From the NCBI GenBank assembly GCA_964439135.1, contig CAYTNN010000019.1:1-32921 (forward strand): 32,921 nt of DNA, written 5' to 3'. Source of the stretch: JAFGPJ01 sp964439135. Lineage in GTDB: Bacteria; Planctomycetota; Phycisphaerae; Sedimentisphaerales; Anaerobacaceae. Shown here in pieces: positions 23,843 to 32,414 of this stretch (position 1 is the first letter of the stretch; each line of letters opens with the position of its first letter). The translations under genes were made by a program, and so were the position numbers. The notes under the pieces were generated by a model that did no database searches, was not told the origin of the DNA, and was given only the letters and a program-made list of their open reading frames with translations.

Positions 23843-25174
23843 ATGAGCAGACTTCTGATTCCAGTTTCGATTATACTTGCGGCATTTGTGGCGGTTTTTT
23901 TCCCCGGTTTTATTGGTCGCTTCAGACTAAGAGTCCTGGATTGCTGGTCAAAGCTTTTAGAACTGGTTGATCGTGCCGTATTCAGCGACATCGCAAACCA
24001 GCTAAGAATGCCGGAGAAGTTTGGCAAAATCAAGTCCCGGTTTCTGCTTCAGGCGAAACCTGAGCGGTTTGAGGAATCTTCCCCGCCGATTGATATGAAA
24101 CTACTGAATTGTCGGATCCAATGGACAAAACTGGAAGAAGAAAATAGCGTATATGATGCATTCAGCCTTGAAATTTGCGGCTCAATTCATGCTCCGAGCG
24201 ATATGAGCGAGACGACTTTGCAGATATCAATCATGGATGTCACGGACGGAGCGACTGATGCTAAAGTTGTGCAGTCCCGTCTTCCACAATGGTCATCACA
24301 GGATGGACCGGACCCATCCGCATTTTGCTACAGAGCCAGGCTCGGGAAACTTCCCCACCAAGTTACCACTCTGTCGGACTGGACGGCTATTGCGCAGATT
24401 CGTTTCGATTGGCTCCTGTTTCCTCGCAAAGGAAAAAGGAGGCTGCAGTTCACTACATCGATCATGTCAGCCGACAGCAATCAGGAGCTTGCGTGCGTGC
24501 AGTGTGAGTTTGCCTGCGAAAATCGCGCCTTCGGATATATGAACCTGCAGGAAAATATCGAGCGGACAAATATCCTGGCGGTTGCACTCGCATTCGCTGT
24601 CAGTGCGGCAGACAACAAGCTCTACGACTGTGAGGTTGAACTCATAAAAAACTGGGCAAGAGACAATATTCTGGAAAATTCCGCGTCTGACAAGGACGAG
24701 CGCAAACTCGACAAGGCACTTGAAAAAACCATTGCCTTTTTCCGCAGCGGCAGCAAACTCGACACATATCATATATGTGATGAAATCGTTGGAATTGCTC
24801 CGGTAGCCCAGCGATATGATATTCTGGAGCTTTGCCTGTACGTAGCGCAGTCAAAAGGTTCTGTTTCCGCCGAAGAATTAACTTTCTTGAAAAACATGGC
24901 AGATTGGCTTGAAGTCGACACCGACAGATTTCGTATCATGATGGAAAAAGTCCTTCCGGTCGATATGCATGAAGTCAGGGATGTAGAGACCATCCTTGGG
25001 ATTACTTCGGATATGAGCAAGGAGAGGGTTCGAAAACACCTGAATAAGGAATACGGCAAGTGGAACTCACGAGTAACAAATGCTGATCCTGATATTCAGA
25101 CCCAGGCCGACCAGATGCTCAAACTGATTGCTGAGGCAAGGAGCCAATACACAGCCGACGCCATTGTTTCTTAA
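23843..25174 (+). CDS. Membrane-anchored TerB protein with HPD-less J-like C-terminus
   Basis: A 443-residue protein starting 20 bases after the Hsp70 stop. A TM segment at ~3-26 (LLIPVSIILAAFVAVFFPGF) followed by arginines predicts a cytoplasmic body. Residues ~85-225 are beta-rich and unrecognised. Residues ~241-373 read as a TerB domain (AVSAADNKLYDCEVELIKNW, YVAQSKGSVSAEELTFLKNM). The last ~55 residues resemble a J domain: ILGITSDMSKERVRKHLNKE, then KWNSRV where KYHPDK is expected, then a helix ending LKLIAEARSQY. The HPD tripeptide is thus replaced. TerB plus J is the DjlA plan, and the genomic partner is an Hsp70. GTG at 23837 is an alternative start. It may recruit the Hsp70 without stimulating it, as degenerate J-like proteins do. 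Confidence 0.75.
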   Translation: MSRLLIPVSIILAAFVAVFFPGFIGRFRLRVLDCWSKLLELVDRAVFSDIANQLRMPEKFGKIKSRFLLQAKPERFEESSPPIDMKLLNCRIQWTKLEEENSVYDAFSLEICGSIHAPSDMSETTLQISIMDVTDGATDAKVVQSRLPQWSSQDGPDPSAFCYRARLGKLPHQVTTLSDWTAIAQIRFDWLLFPRKGKRRLQFTTSIMSADSNQELACVQCEFACENRAFGYMNLQENIERTNILAVALAFAVSAADNKLYDCEVELIKNWARDNILENSASDKDERKLDKALEKTIAFFRSGSKLDTYHICDEIVGIAPVAQRYDILELCLYVAQSKGSVSAEELTFLKNMADWLEVDTDRFRIMMEKVLPVDMHEVRDVETILGITSDMSKERVRKHLNKEYGKWNSRVTNADPDIQTQADQMLKLIAEARSQYTADAIVS

Positions 25175-25273
25175 GAAGACAACAGAGCGGCGGTTTATCA
25201 ACATACCTCAAATTCAAATCCCCATTCATAATCTGATATGCCGGCGGTAAGCCTGTCGAAACTGGAAGCCCTG

Positions 25274-25302
25274 TTGCGTATGCCTGGCTGATACGTTATC
25301 AT
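25274..25302 (+). promoter_or_regulatory. Candidate promoter giving a leaderless beta-propeller transcript
   Basis: TTGCGT (25274-25279) and TATCAT (25297-25302) are separated by 17 bases. The -10 ends seven bases before the ATG at 25310, so transcription would begin at or next to the start codon. No ribosome binding site is visible before this ATG, which agrees with leaderless translation. Confidence 0.4.
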
Positions 25303-25309
25303 ACCTGCT

Positions 25310-26509
25310 ATGAAAAATGCCATTAGAATTGTTTTAGCGATTGCTGTCATTATCGCGGTGTATGTGCTTTTTGCGGTTTTAATCATAAACCGGCCCGAAT
25401 CCGGCGAAGAGCAGACGGTTACGGAATCTGCAAAACCAAAGTTCACAGTCGACGACGGAAGCAATTGGCCTATGTTCAGGGGAGAACGTGGTCTTTTGGG
25501 CAGAGCCACAGGAACACTGCCTGATTCACTCTCCGTCATCTGGAAATTTAAAACGAATGATTCTATTAAATCTTCGCCGGCCATCGTTGACGACCTCGTC
25601 TTTATAGGCTCATCGGATAATAATATTTATGCGATTGACCTGGAAAGCGGGCAGCAAGTCTGGACATACAAAACAACCGATGCGATTGAGGCTGCACCTT
25701 GTGTAGTTGAAGGGGCTGTTTTTGTGGGCTCCCTGGATGGTTTTTTGTACGCTCTTGACGCAAAAGACGGCTCACTCAAGTGGAAGTACGAGACGGACGG
25801 ACAGATTCTCGGGGCTGCTAACTGGACGCGCAGCCCTGACGGCCGGATATGGATACTTGTGGGCAGCTATGACAATATACTGCATTGTGTCGATTCGACA
25901 GACGGCAAAGTCGTCTGGACATACGAATCGGATAACTATATAAACGGCTCACCCGCGGTCAGTGATCAGAAAACCGTGTTCGGCGGCTGCGATGCAATGA
26001 TTCACATCGTGTCACTAATTGACGGCAGCAGGGTAGCGCAAATCGACAGCGGTTCTTACATCGCGGCTTCCGCTGCATTTCTCGAAGGCCAGGTTTATGT
26101 CGGCAATTATGATAATATCTTTATGAAAGCCGATATTGCCGCCGGAAAAGTCGTATGGGAATATAAGGGAAGCGATGCTCCATTTTTCTCTTCGCCCGCC
26201 GTCGGCGAAAACGTAGTTGTCTTCGGAGGGCGCGACGAACGTGTGCATTGTGTCGGCCGAGACGATGGGAAGGTCGTCTGGACATTCCAGACGCTGGGCG
26301 AGGTTGACAGCTCACCGGTGATTTGCGGCGACAAAGTGGTGGTGGGCTCGGAAGACGGCCGACTTTATATAATACGGCTGTCGGACGGAAGCGGCGTCTG
26401 GTCCTACGAGGTCGGTCAGCCAATCACTTCTTCGCCGGCCGTGGCCAGGGGAATGGTTATTGTCGGCTGTGACGACGGTTATGTTTATGCCTTCGGTGCC
26501 ATGCGATAG
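25310..26509 (+). CDS. Membrane-anchored PQQ-type beta-propeller protein
   Basis: A 399-residue protein with an N-terminal signal anchor (about 5-28) and a short linker, then WPMFRGERG and seven to eight beta-propeller blades of the PQQ/BamB type. Each blade shows the repeated pattern of D-G/S-K-x-x-W-x-Y/F followed by SSPA and V-x-V/I-G-x-x-D-x-x-x-Y-A, for example SGQQVWTYKT and DGKVVWTFQT. The location is extracytoplasmic. It has no obvious catalytic residues and is more likely a binding or scaffold protein than a PQQ dehydrogenase. The gap of 135 bases and a candidate promoter suggest separate transcription from the chaperone operon. Confidence 0.9.
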   Translation: MKNAIRIVLAIAVIIAVYVLFAVLIINRPESGEEQTVTESAKPKFTVDDGSNWPMFRGERGLLGRATGTLPDSLSVIWKFKTNDSIKSSPAIVDDLVFIGSSDNNIYAIDLESGQQVWTYKTTDAIEAAPCVVEGAVFVGSLDGFLYALDAKDGSLKWKYETDGQILGAANWTRSPDGRIWILVGSYDNILHCVDSTDGKVVWTYESDNYINGSPAVSDQKTVFGGCDAMIHIVSLIDGSRVAQIDSGSYIAASAAFLEGQVYVGNYDNIFMKADIAAGKVVWEYKGSDAPFFSSPAVGENVVVFGGRDERVHCVGRDDGKVVWTFQTLGEVDSSPVICGDKVVVGSEDGRLYIIRLSDGSGVWSYEVGQPITSSPAVARGMVIVGCDDGYVYAFGAMR

Positions 26510-26571
26510 GAATCTTCCGAGCAATAACTTTATAAAGCACATTGAAACTCAAGTTAGGTGGAATCAAAGAA

Positions 26572-28359
26572 ATGGCACTCAAAACATGGATTCTCTTAGT
26601 GGCGGTATTTATTGCTGTAATTGTCGCTGGGTTTTCAGATGTATCAGCACGCGAGATTTATGTGGCAAAAACGGGCAGCGACTCAGCTTCCGGCAGTCAG
26701 GCCGGCCCATTTCTGACCATTAACAAAGCTGCTTCCATCGCCCAGCCGGGAGATATCGTGACGGTTCACGCCGGTACGTATCGCGAATGGGTCAAGCCGC
26801 CCCGGGGCGGCACCGGCGAAAGCAAACGCATTACATATCGTGCCGCAGCGGGCGAGAAGGTTTTAATAAAAGGTTCCGAACGTATCACTTCCTGGACACA
26901 TCAAGACAGCGGCGTTTGGCAAGTTGAGTTACCAAACTCGTTTTTCGGCGATTACAATCCCTACGCCCTGAAAGTCTCCGGGGGCTGGCTGAATTACGGC
27001 AAGTGGTATCATCGGGGGGATGTCTATCTCAACAGTGAAGCGTTTTACGAAAAAAAGACGGCCGAAGAAGTAAACAAGACTGAGCAAAGCTGGCATTGCC
27101 GGGCCGATGACAGGGTAACTATTATCCGGGCGAACTTCGGCAAAGCCAATCCGAACACGGGACTGACCGAGATTAACGTTCGCGAGAGCATCTTCATGCC
27201 ACAAATCACGGGCTTGAAATATATCACAGTTGATGGCTTTCATTTCATGCATGCCGCCGCGAACTGGGCGCCACCGAATTTGGAGCTTCAGATGGGCGCT
27301 GTCGGCACGCGGATGGGAAAGCACTGGATTATCCAGAACTGCACAATCGTCAACGCCCGTGCCGTCGGCATCATCCTGGGTCACGCTCCGAGCGTGGATT
27401 ACACCAATATCGACGCTTTCGGAGACCATATTATCCGTAATAACATCATCCGTCGCTGCGGACAGGCGGGTATCGCTGGCCAAAAGGGAGCGACGCGAAG
27501 CCTCATATCGGGCAATTTTATAGAGGACACGAATTACCGTAAAGAATTCGGCGGCTGGGAAACAGCGGCGATTAAGTTTCATAACAGTGTCGATACCGTA
27601 ATCAGCGGCAATCTGATTCGCGGCGTGTTTCACCAACAGCAGGGTGCTTTTGGAATCTGGATCGACTATGCCAACCAGGGAATCAGGATCACGGGCAACG
27701 TTATTTACGACACGCAAGCCGCCACTGTTTTTCTGGAAATGAATCATGGTCCCACCCTCGTGGATAACAACATTCTCATCGGAGAATCAGTCCGTAGTAA
27801 TTCTGAAGCTACGGTGTTTGCCCACAATCTGTTTGTCGATTGCGGTTACCAGTACAATCCTGATACGAATCGCCGCTCCGCATATTACACTCCACATACG
27901 ATGAAAACGGTCTCAACCAAAACCGGCACCGCTCAGGATGAGATGTGGTTCAATAATATATTTATCCGTCAGGGACTTGATGATGTGAAAAACGCTCCGG
28001 GCTATACATCGGATTACAATATTTATTTAGAAGGAGCCGGGAAAAGTTCCTTTGGAGACGAACACAGTATTGTTGATCCTTTTGTCACAGGATTTGCTTA
28101 TGAGAGCCATCCTTTGGGTGTCACGATCATGTTTTCTATGAATGATCTATCTTCCCGCATGAGAGGACCGTGGGTCGATGCCGAGCTTCTCGGTGTCTTT
28201 TCAACAGTCGGGCAAACCATCGAAGACCGTTCCGGCAATCCCATCAAGGTGGATACCGACATTAACGGCAAAAAGCTTGCTGAACCCACCGCCGGACCGC
28301 TGGCGGATATTCACCAGGGGAAAAATACATTTGAATGGGAATTAAATTCTGTAGAGTAA
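26572..28359 (+). CDS. Secreted right-handed beta-helix protein, GH141-like
   Basis: A 595-residue exported protein. The signal peptide spans about 1-26 (WILLVAVFIAVIVAGFSDVSA). The mature start EIYVAKTGSDSASGSQAGPF leads into a beta-helix with AQPGDIVTVHAGTYREWV and repeated N-x-I/F-x-D/G turns (IISGNLIRG, RITGNVIYD). The order of features, including YREWVKPPRGGT, VLIKGSE, VWQVELPNSFFGDYNP and INVRESIFMP, resembles what I recall of glycoside hydrolase family 141 (fucosidase/xylanase type). A polysaccharide-active role is therefore likely, though catalytic acids cannot be assigned by eye. AGGTGG lies ten bases before this ATG; the frame also opens with a TTG ten codons earlier, which I reject. 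Confidence 0.85.
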   Translation: MALKTWILLVAVFIAVIVAGFSDVSAREIYVAKTGSDSASGSQAGPFLTINKAASIAQPGDIVTVHAGTYREWVKPPRGGTGESKRITYRAAAGEKVLIKGSERITSWTHQDSGVWQVELPNSFFGDYNPYALKVSGGWLNYGKWYHRGDVYLNSEAFYEKKTAEEVNKTEQSWHCRADDRVTIIRANFGKANPNTGLTEINVRESIFMPQITGLKYITVDGFHFMHAAANWAPPNLELQMGAVGTRMGKHWIIQNCTIVNARAVGIILGHAPSVDYTNIDAFGDHIIRNNIIRRCGQAGIAGQKGATRSLISGNFIEDTNYRKEFGGWETAAIKFHNSVDTVISGNLIRGVFHQQQGAFGIWIDYANQGIRITGNVIYDTQAATVFLEMNHGPTLVDNNILIGESVRSNSEATVFAHNLFVDCGYQYNPDTNRRSAYYTPHTMKTVSTKTGTAQDEMWFNNIFIRQGLDDVKNAPGYTSDYNIYLEGAGKSSFGDEHSIVDPFVTGFAYESHPLGVTIMFSMNDLSSRMRGPWVDAELLGVFSTVGQTIEDRSGNPIKVDTDINGKKLAEPTAGPLADIHQGKNTFEWELNSVE

Positions 28360-28414
28360 TGTTTAGCATCTGTATACAGGTTAATATGTTTTATCGGTTA
28401 TAAGGAGTTGATTT

Positions 28415-29782
28415 ATGAAGGAGTCCATGAATCGGCGCGACTGCCTGCGAGTGCTTGGCTACTCCGGCCTGACCGCAGGTTTAGGAGCAATCAGTTCTCG
28501 GCAGTTGTTCGGTCAGGATGTTGGCGAATCCAGCGGTTTTCAAAGTTCTGTCATCGCAACCCACAAGGTCCAGAGCCATCAGGGTGCTGCGATGCTTGTC
28601 GATGGCAAGGTGATTCAACCCCGTCGAGAGTTGCCTATATTGGATCAGACTGATGTGCTGGTGGTTGGTGGAGGACCCGCTGGCGTGGTTGCGGCTATTG
28701 CTGCTAAACGAGCCGGGGCAAGTGTTACATTGGTGGAGCGATACGGGCACTTCGGCGGCCTCTGGACGGGCGGCCTGGTTCTGCTCGTTATTGGCCACAT
28801 CGTCAAGGGCGGTAAACAGGTCTGCCAGGGAATCGGCGAGGAGATCATGCGCCGCCTGGACAAACTGGACGGTGCAATTATAAACCGTAAAGTCGGCACG
28901 AATCCAACGGTGGATGCCGAAGCCGTCAAGTATGTAATGGTGGAAATGGTCGAAGAAGCGGGAATTAAAGTTTTTCTGCACTGCTGGGGGGTCGATGCTG
29001 TCATCGACGGGAATGTGGTTAAAGGCGTTGTGTTTGAGAGCAAGTCAGGACGTCAGGCGATACTTGCCAAGGTTGTCATTGACGCCACGGGTGACGGCGA
29101 CGTATTCGCGGCTGCCGGGGCAACTTTCGAGCACCGCTCGCACAACGTGGGGTTGGTCTCGCGTATCGGGAATTTGGATCGGGTTGATAGAGAGAAAGCT
29201 TCCGGCTCATCCAAACCGAGACACTTGGGAAGCCCTACCCCCGTAGCGGGGGTGAACTGGGTAAATATGCACGGGCCGGAAGTGGATGGTCTGGACGTGG
29301 CCACGCTCACTCGGATGGAAATGAACCATCGCAAGTTCATTTGGAAGAACATTCAAAAAACCCGGCAGATACCGGGTTACGAACACGTTTACTTGGTCGA
29401 GACGGCTCCCCAATTGGGCGTTCGGATTACGCGAGTCCTTGATGGTCTCAATACAGTGACGCTGGCGGACCTGAAGGCCGGCACAAAGTTTCCGGATGTG
29501 GTTGGCGTCGGCGGGTCCGATGGAAGAGATCACGGAGAATGGCAGATTCCCTACGGTTCTCTGGTGCCCGTCAAGACAGAGAATGTTCTGGCTGCCGGGC
29601 GGTGCATCTGTGCGGAACTTCGCATGGCGGACCTGGTACGTCTGATTCCGAACTGCTTCGTCACCGGCCATGCTGCGGGAGTCGCCGGCGCTGTGGCTGT
29701 CGAGGATGCCTGTCGCCCCCGCGATGTGGATATAAACAGGGTTCAGAAAATTCTCAGGCAGCAGGAGGCCTATCTCGGTTGA
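28415..29782 (+). CDS. Tat-exported FAD-dependent oxidoreductase
   Basis: A 455-residue flavoprotein. A twin-arginine signal (NRRDCLRVLG at 6-15, hydrophobic to ~30) suggests export in folded form. The dinucleotide-binding motif follows at about 80-90 (DVLVVGGGPAGVVAAIAAK), then a LVERYGHFGGLWTGG segment and VVIDATGDGDVFAAAGA. This is the FAD-dependent oxidoreductase family with an ATGDGD motif common in planctomycetes. The C-terminal part closes the FAD site (VLAAGRCICAELRM). An AAGGAG lies seven bases before the chosen ATG. The stop overlaps the TTG start of the polyferredoxin gene by two bases, so the two are coupled and presumably exchange electrons. The substrate is unknown. Confidence 0.9.
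   Translation: MKESMNRRDCLRVLGYSGLTAGLGAISSRQLFGQDVGESSGFQSSVIATHKVQSHQGAAMLVDGKVIQPRRELPILDQTDVLVVGGGPAGVVAAIAAKRAGASVTLVERYGHFGGLWTGGLVLLVIGHIVKGGKQVCQGIGEEIMRRLDKLDGAIINRKVGTNPTVDAEAVKYVMVEMVEEAGIKVFLHCWGVDAVIDGNVVKGVVFESKSGRQAILAKVVIDATGDGDVFAAAGATFEHRSHNVGLVSRIGNLDRVDREKASGSSKPRHLGSPTPVAGVNWVNMHGPEVDGLDVATLTRMEMNHRKFIWKNIQKTRQIPGYEHVYLVETAPQLGVRITRVLDGLNTVTLADLKAGTKFPDVVGVGGSDGRDHGEWQIPYGSLVPVKTENVLAAGRCICAELRMADLVRLIPNCFVTGHAAGVAGAVAVEDACRPRDVDINRVQKILRQQEAYLG
29763..29768 (+). promoter_or_regulatory. Ribosome binding site deciding a TTG start
   Basis: AGGAGG ten bases upstream of TTG 29779 fixes the start of the polyferredoxin gene. The open frame reaches back to 29539, but that portion is the FAD gene read in another frame. 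Confidence 0.7.
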
Positions 29783-31026
29783 GTCAACGTGCAGAATCGA
29801 AGACCCTGCTCGATACCAAAGCTTCCGCAAAGCGAGGCAGGCTGCGGTTATTCGTCAGAGGGACTTGCCTTGTCGTAGCGACAGCATCGCTCTGGCCTAT
29901 ATTACCGGGTGCGAACTCTCTTGCTTTTGTTCCCGCTCTGAGTCCCTTTGTTGCAGTTGCGTCACTGCTTGGCACTCGGGCTTTTCATGCTGTAACGTGG
30001 CTGGGTTTGACGGTCGGTATGGTCGCTCTGGTGCGTCATCGTTTTTTTTGTCGCTGGATATGTCCTGTAGGACTGTGTGTGGACGGCGCGAGCCTGCTTG
30101 GCAGACGATTGGGACGTCAGCCCATGCGGGGTCCTTTGCTGGGCCAGTGGATCGTCTGGTTAACATTAGGCGGGGCGTTGCTTGGATATCCGTTTCTACT
30201 TTGGCTGGATCCGCTTGCCATCTTCGCCAATGTCCCTTTTCTGGCCCGGCAAAGTCCCAAACCAGGAATGTGGCTGCCGGCGATAGGATTCCCTGCTATT
30301 ATTATGCTCAGCATGATATGGCCTCGAGCATGGTGCGAAAGAATATGCCCACTGGGGGCTTTTCAGGACTTGTTGTTCCTGATGCACAGGTCCCTGCATT
30401 CAATTATTGGTGGTAAAGGCAAGACTCACAAGAAAAGCATTGTCGATCCGCGCATGGCGCGTCGGACAGTGCTCGGAATAGCCGCCGGTGCGGTCTGGGC
30501 CCGGGTAGCCAGGCCGGTCATAGCAAAGACGTCACCGCCTCTTCGTCCGCCGGGCGCGAGAGATGAATCGCAGTTCTGCGGAGTATGCACTCGTTGCGGC
30601 AATTGTCTGCGTGTTTGCCCGAGCGGGATCATCGAGCGTGATGTCGGGCAAAACGGTTGGGCGAATCTGTTTACGCCGGTTCTGCGTTTTGAGGATGATT
30701 ACTGCCGCGAGGATTGCACACGCTGTACGGAAGTCTGCCCGAGCGGCGCGATTGTGCGTCTTTCACTTAAGCAAAAAATGGGTATTCAGATTGGTCTTCC
30801 CCGTATAGACATGAATGTGTGCCTTCTGGGTGATGATCGGGAATGCTCGGTATGCAAACGTTGGTGCCCATACGATGCAATTCGTTACGTCTTTTCGGAA
30901 AAAGAATACACACTCGTGCCCCAGATCGACCCACAGAAATGTACGGGCTGTGGTGCCTGCGAAGCGGCCTGCCCAACAAAACCTCAGAAGGCCATCGTTG
31001 TTCTACCCAATCCCATGCAATTTTAG
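29779..31026 (+). CDS. NapH/NapG-like fused membrane polyferredoxin
   Basis: A 415-residue iron-sulfur membrane protein starting at TTG, overlapping the preceding stop. The N-terminal half resembles NapH: four TM segments (about 30-65, 72-88, 122-145, 166-182) with paired CxxxCP motifs (C91/C95 and C186/C190). A new N-terminus-like segment, MARRTVLGIAAGAVW at 226-240, looks like the Tat signal of NapG, fused in frame. Four [4Fe-4S]-type cysteine sets follow: C270/273/276/280, C309/313/316/320, C348/356/359/363 and C388/391/394/398. It could pass electrons from the quinone pool to the exported FAD protein. The topology of the second half is unclear, because a fused Tat-like segment would have to act as a membrane anchor. 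Confidence 0.88.
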   Translation: MSQRAESKTLLDTKASAKRGRLRLFVRGTCLVVATASLWPILPGANSLAFVPALSPFVAVASLLGTRAFHAVTWLGLTVGMVALVRHRFFCRWICPVGLCVDGASLLGRRLGRQPMRGPLLGQWIVWLTLGGALLGYPFLLWLDPLAIFANVPFLARQSPKPGMWLPAIGFPAIIMLSMIWPRAWCERICPLGAFQDLLFLMHRSLHSIIGGKGKTHKKSIVDPRMARRTVLGIAAGAVWARVARPVIAKTSPPLRPPGARDESQFCGVCTRCGNCLRVCPSGIIERDVGQNGWANLFTPVLRFEDDYCREDCTRCTEVCPSGAIVRLSLKQKMGIQIGLPRIDMNVCLLGDDRECSVCKRWCPYDAIRYVFSEKEYTLVPQIDPQKCTGCGACEAACPTKPQKAIVVLPNPMQF

Positions 31027-31086
31027 TGCAGTCGCAAGAATCTGTCAGCGTCAAGAAAATACCGTTTTTTTGCAGGCATGTTTTGT

Positions 31087-31092
31087 TATAAT
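31087..31092 (+). promoter_or_regulatory. Extended -10 element before the glycosyltransferase gene
   Basis: TATAAT preceded by TG-T gives an extended -10 (TGTTATAAT, from 31084). It ends eight bases before the ATG at 31101, leaving no room for a ribosome site, so a leaderless transcript is likely. No good -35 is visible, which extended -10 promoters can do without. Confidence 0.5.
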
Positions 31093-31100
31093 GCCTCAGC

Positions 31101-32414
31101 ATGAGAATTATTCAGATTACACCAAGCGCCGGGGACAGTTTCTACTGCGAGAATTGTCTGCGTGACGCCGCTCTGGCCAAAGAGATCATTATATTAGGGC
31201 ACGAAGGCCTGACAATCCCCCTTTACCTGCCGCTGCCGAGCGAGCAAAGCGGTTCGACCGGCATCTCTCCCATTTTTTTCGGCGGTCTCAATGTATATTT
31301 CCAGCAAAAATTGGCTTTTTTCCGCAGGACTCCCCGCTGGCTCGACCGCCTGTTTGATTCGCCGAGACTGCTAAAGTGGGTCGGCCGCATGGCAGGGATG
31401 ACAAGTGAAAGAGATCTGGGAGAAACAACGATTTCAATGTTACGCGGCGAAAAAGGCCAGCAGATAAAAGAATTGCATAGACTCGTCGATTGGCTGGATA
31501 CGCATGAGAATCGGCCGGATATTATTTGCCTGTCCAATATTCTTTTGATTGGGCTCGCAAAACCCATTAAGCAGAGACTTGGCGTGCCCGTAGTTTGTCT
31601 GCTCCAGGACGAAGATGGATTTCTGGATGGACTGGCATCACCTTATTCGCAGCAGGCATGGCAGATAATCTCGGAACAAGCGGGCGACATAGACGCATTT
31701 ATCGGCGTGAGCAAATACTATACAGAAACAATGCAGAAGCGGCTGAGTCTTGGCTCGGATCGAACTTTTGTTGTATATACCGGGATTCCGCTGGATGGAT
31801 ATGAATCACACGGTGCCGGGCCGGAAGTTCCCACTATCGGTTATCTTTCACGCATGTGTCCTGACAAGGGATTGGACACACTCGTGGAAGCCTTTCTCAA
31901 ATTGAAGAAAAATGAAAAATTGAGAAATGCGAAGTTGCGTCTCGCCGGCGGCAAGAGATCCGACGATGAAGCGTTTTTGAATAAGATTCGTAAAAAGTTG
32001 CGCTCTGCCGGCGTGATTGACGACGTCGAGTTTTTGCATGATTTCGACCACGAAGCCAGAATTGCATTTCTGAGGAGCCTATCGGTGCTTTCCGTGCCGG
32101 AAAAGCAGCCTGTCGCTTACGGATTATATGTGCTCGAAGCACTTGCGGCGGGTGTGCCGGTGGTAGAGCCGGCAAGCGGCGTGTTTCCGGAACTGATAGA
32201 GATAACCGGCGGGGGATTGCTGTGTGAGCCAAATAACGTCGAAGCTTTGGCGGATACCATAGGCTCTCTATTGCTCGATCCCGCCAAAATGCGACGGCTG
32301 GGAGAGCAGGGCAGGGCCGCAGTTTCTGAAAAATTTAATATTGAGCAAACCGCTGAGCAAATGGTTCGTATATATGGACAAATTGCCCAGAAATGTAAGG
32401 ATCATGATGCTTGA
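31101..32414 (+). CDS. GT4-family glycosyltransferase
   Basis: A 437-residue GT-B-fold glycosyltransferase. The N-terminal acceptor domain begins MRIIQITPSAGDSFYCENCL with a GDSFYCENCLRDAAL segment I recall from planctomycete members. The C-terminal nucleotide-sugar domain starts near 240 with GYLSRMCPDKGLDTLVEAF and holds the family's Glu motif region QPVAYGLYVLEALAAGVPVVEP, then a typical PNNVEALADTI segment. It probably transfers a sugar from a nucleotide donor to a lipid or polysaccharide at the cytoplasmic face of the membrane. There is no ribosome binding site before the ATG; an extended -10 sits eight bases upstream. It overlaps the next ABC ATPase gene by 11 bases, suggesting export or processing of a glycolipid, but that is inference. 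Confidence 0.92.
   Translation: MRIIQITPSAGDSFYCENCLRDAALAKEIIILGHEGLTIPLYLPLPSEQSGSTGISPIFFGGLNVYFQQKLAFFRRTPRWLDRLFDSPRLLKWVGRMAGMTSERDLGETTISMLRGEKGQQIKELHRLVDWLDTHENRPDIICLSNILLIGLAKPIKQRLGVPVVCLLQDEDGFLDGLASPYSQQAWQIISEQAGDIDAFIGVSKYYTETMQKRLSLGSDRTFVVYTGIPLDGYESHGAGPEVPTIGYLSRMCPDKGLDTLVEAFLKLKKNEKLRNAKLRLAGGKRSDDEAFLNKIRKKLRSAGVIDDVEFLHDFDHEARIAFLRSLSVLSVPEKQPVAYGLYVLEALAAGVPVVEPASGVFPELIEITGGGLLCEPNNVEALADTIGSLLLDPAKMRRLGEQGRAAVSEKFNIEQTAEQMVRIYGQIAQKCKDHDA

Noticed and set aside
26929..27747. 272-codon minus-strand open frame
   Set aside because: Antisense of the beta-helix gene, with no recognisable motif.
28370..28379. Palindrome CTGTATACAG before the FAD gene
   Set aside because: A 10-bp palindrome in an AT-rich spacer is expected by chance at this length; no second copy seen nearby.
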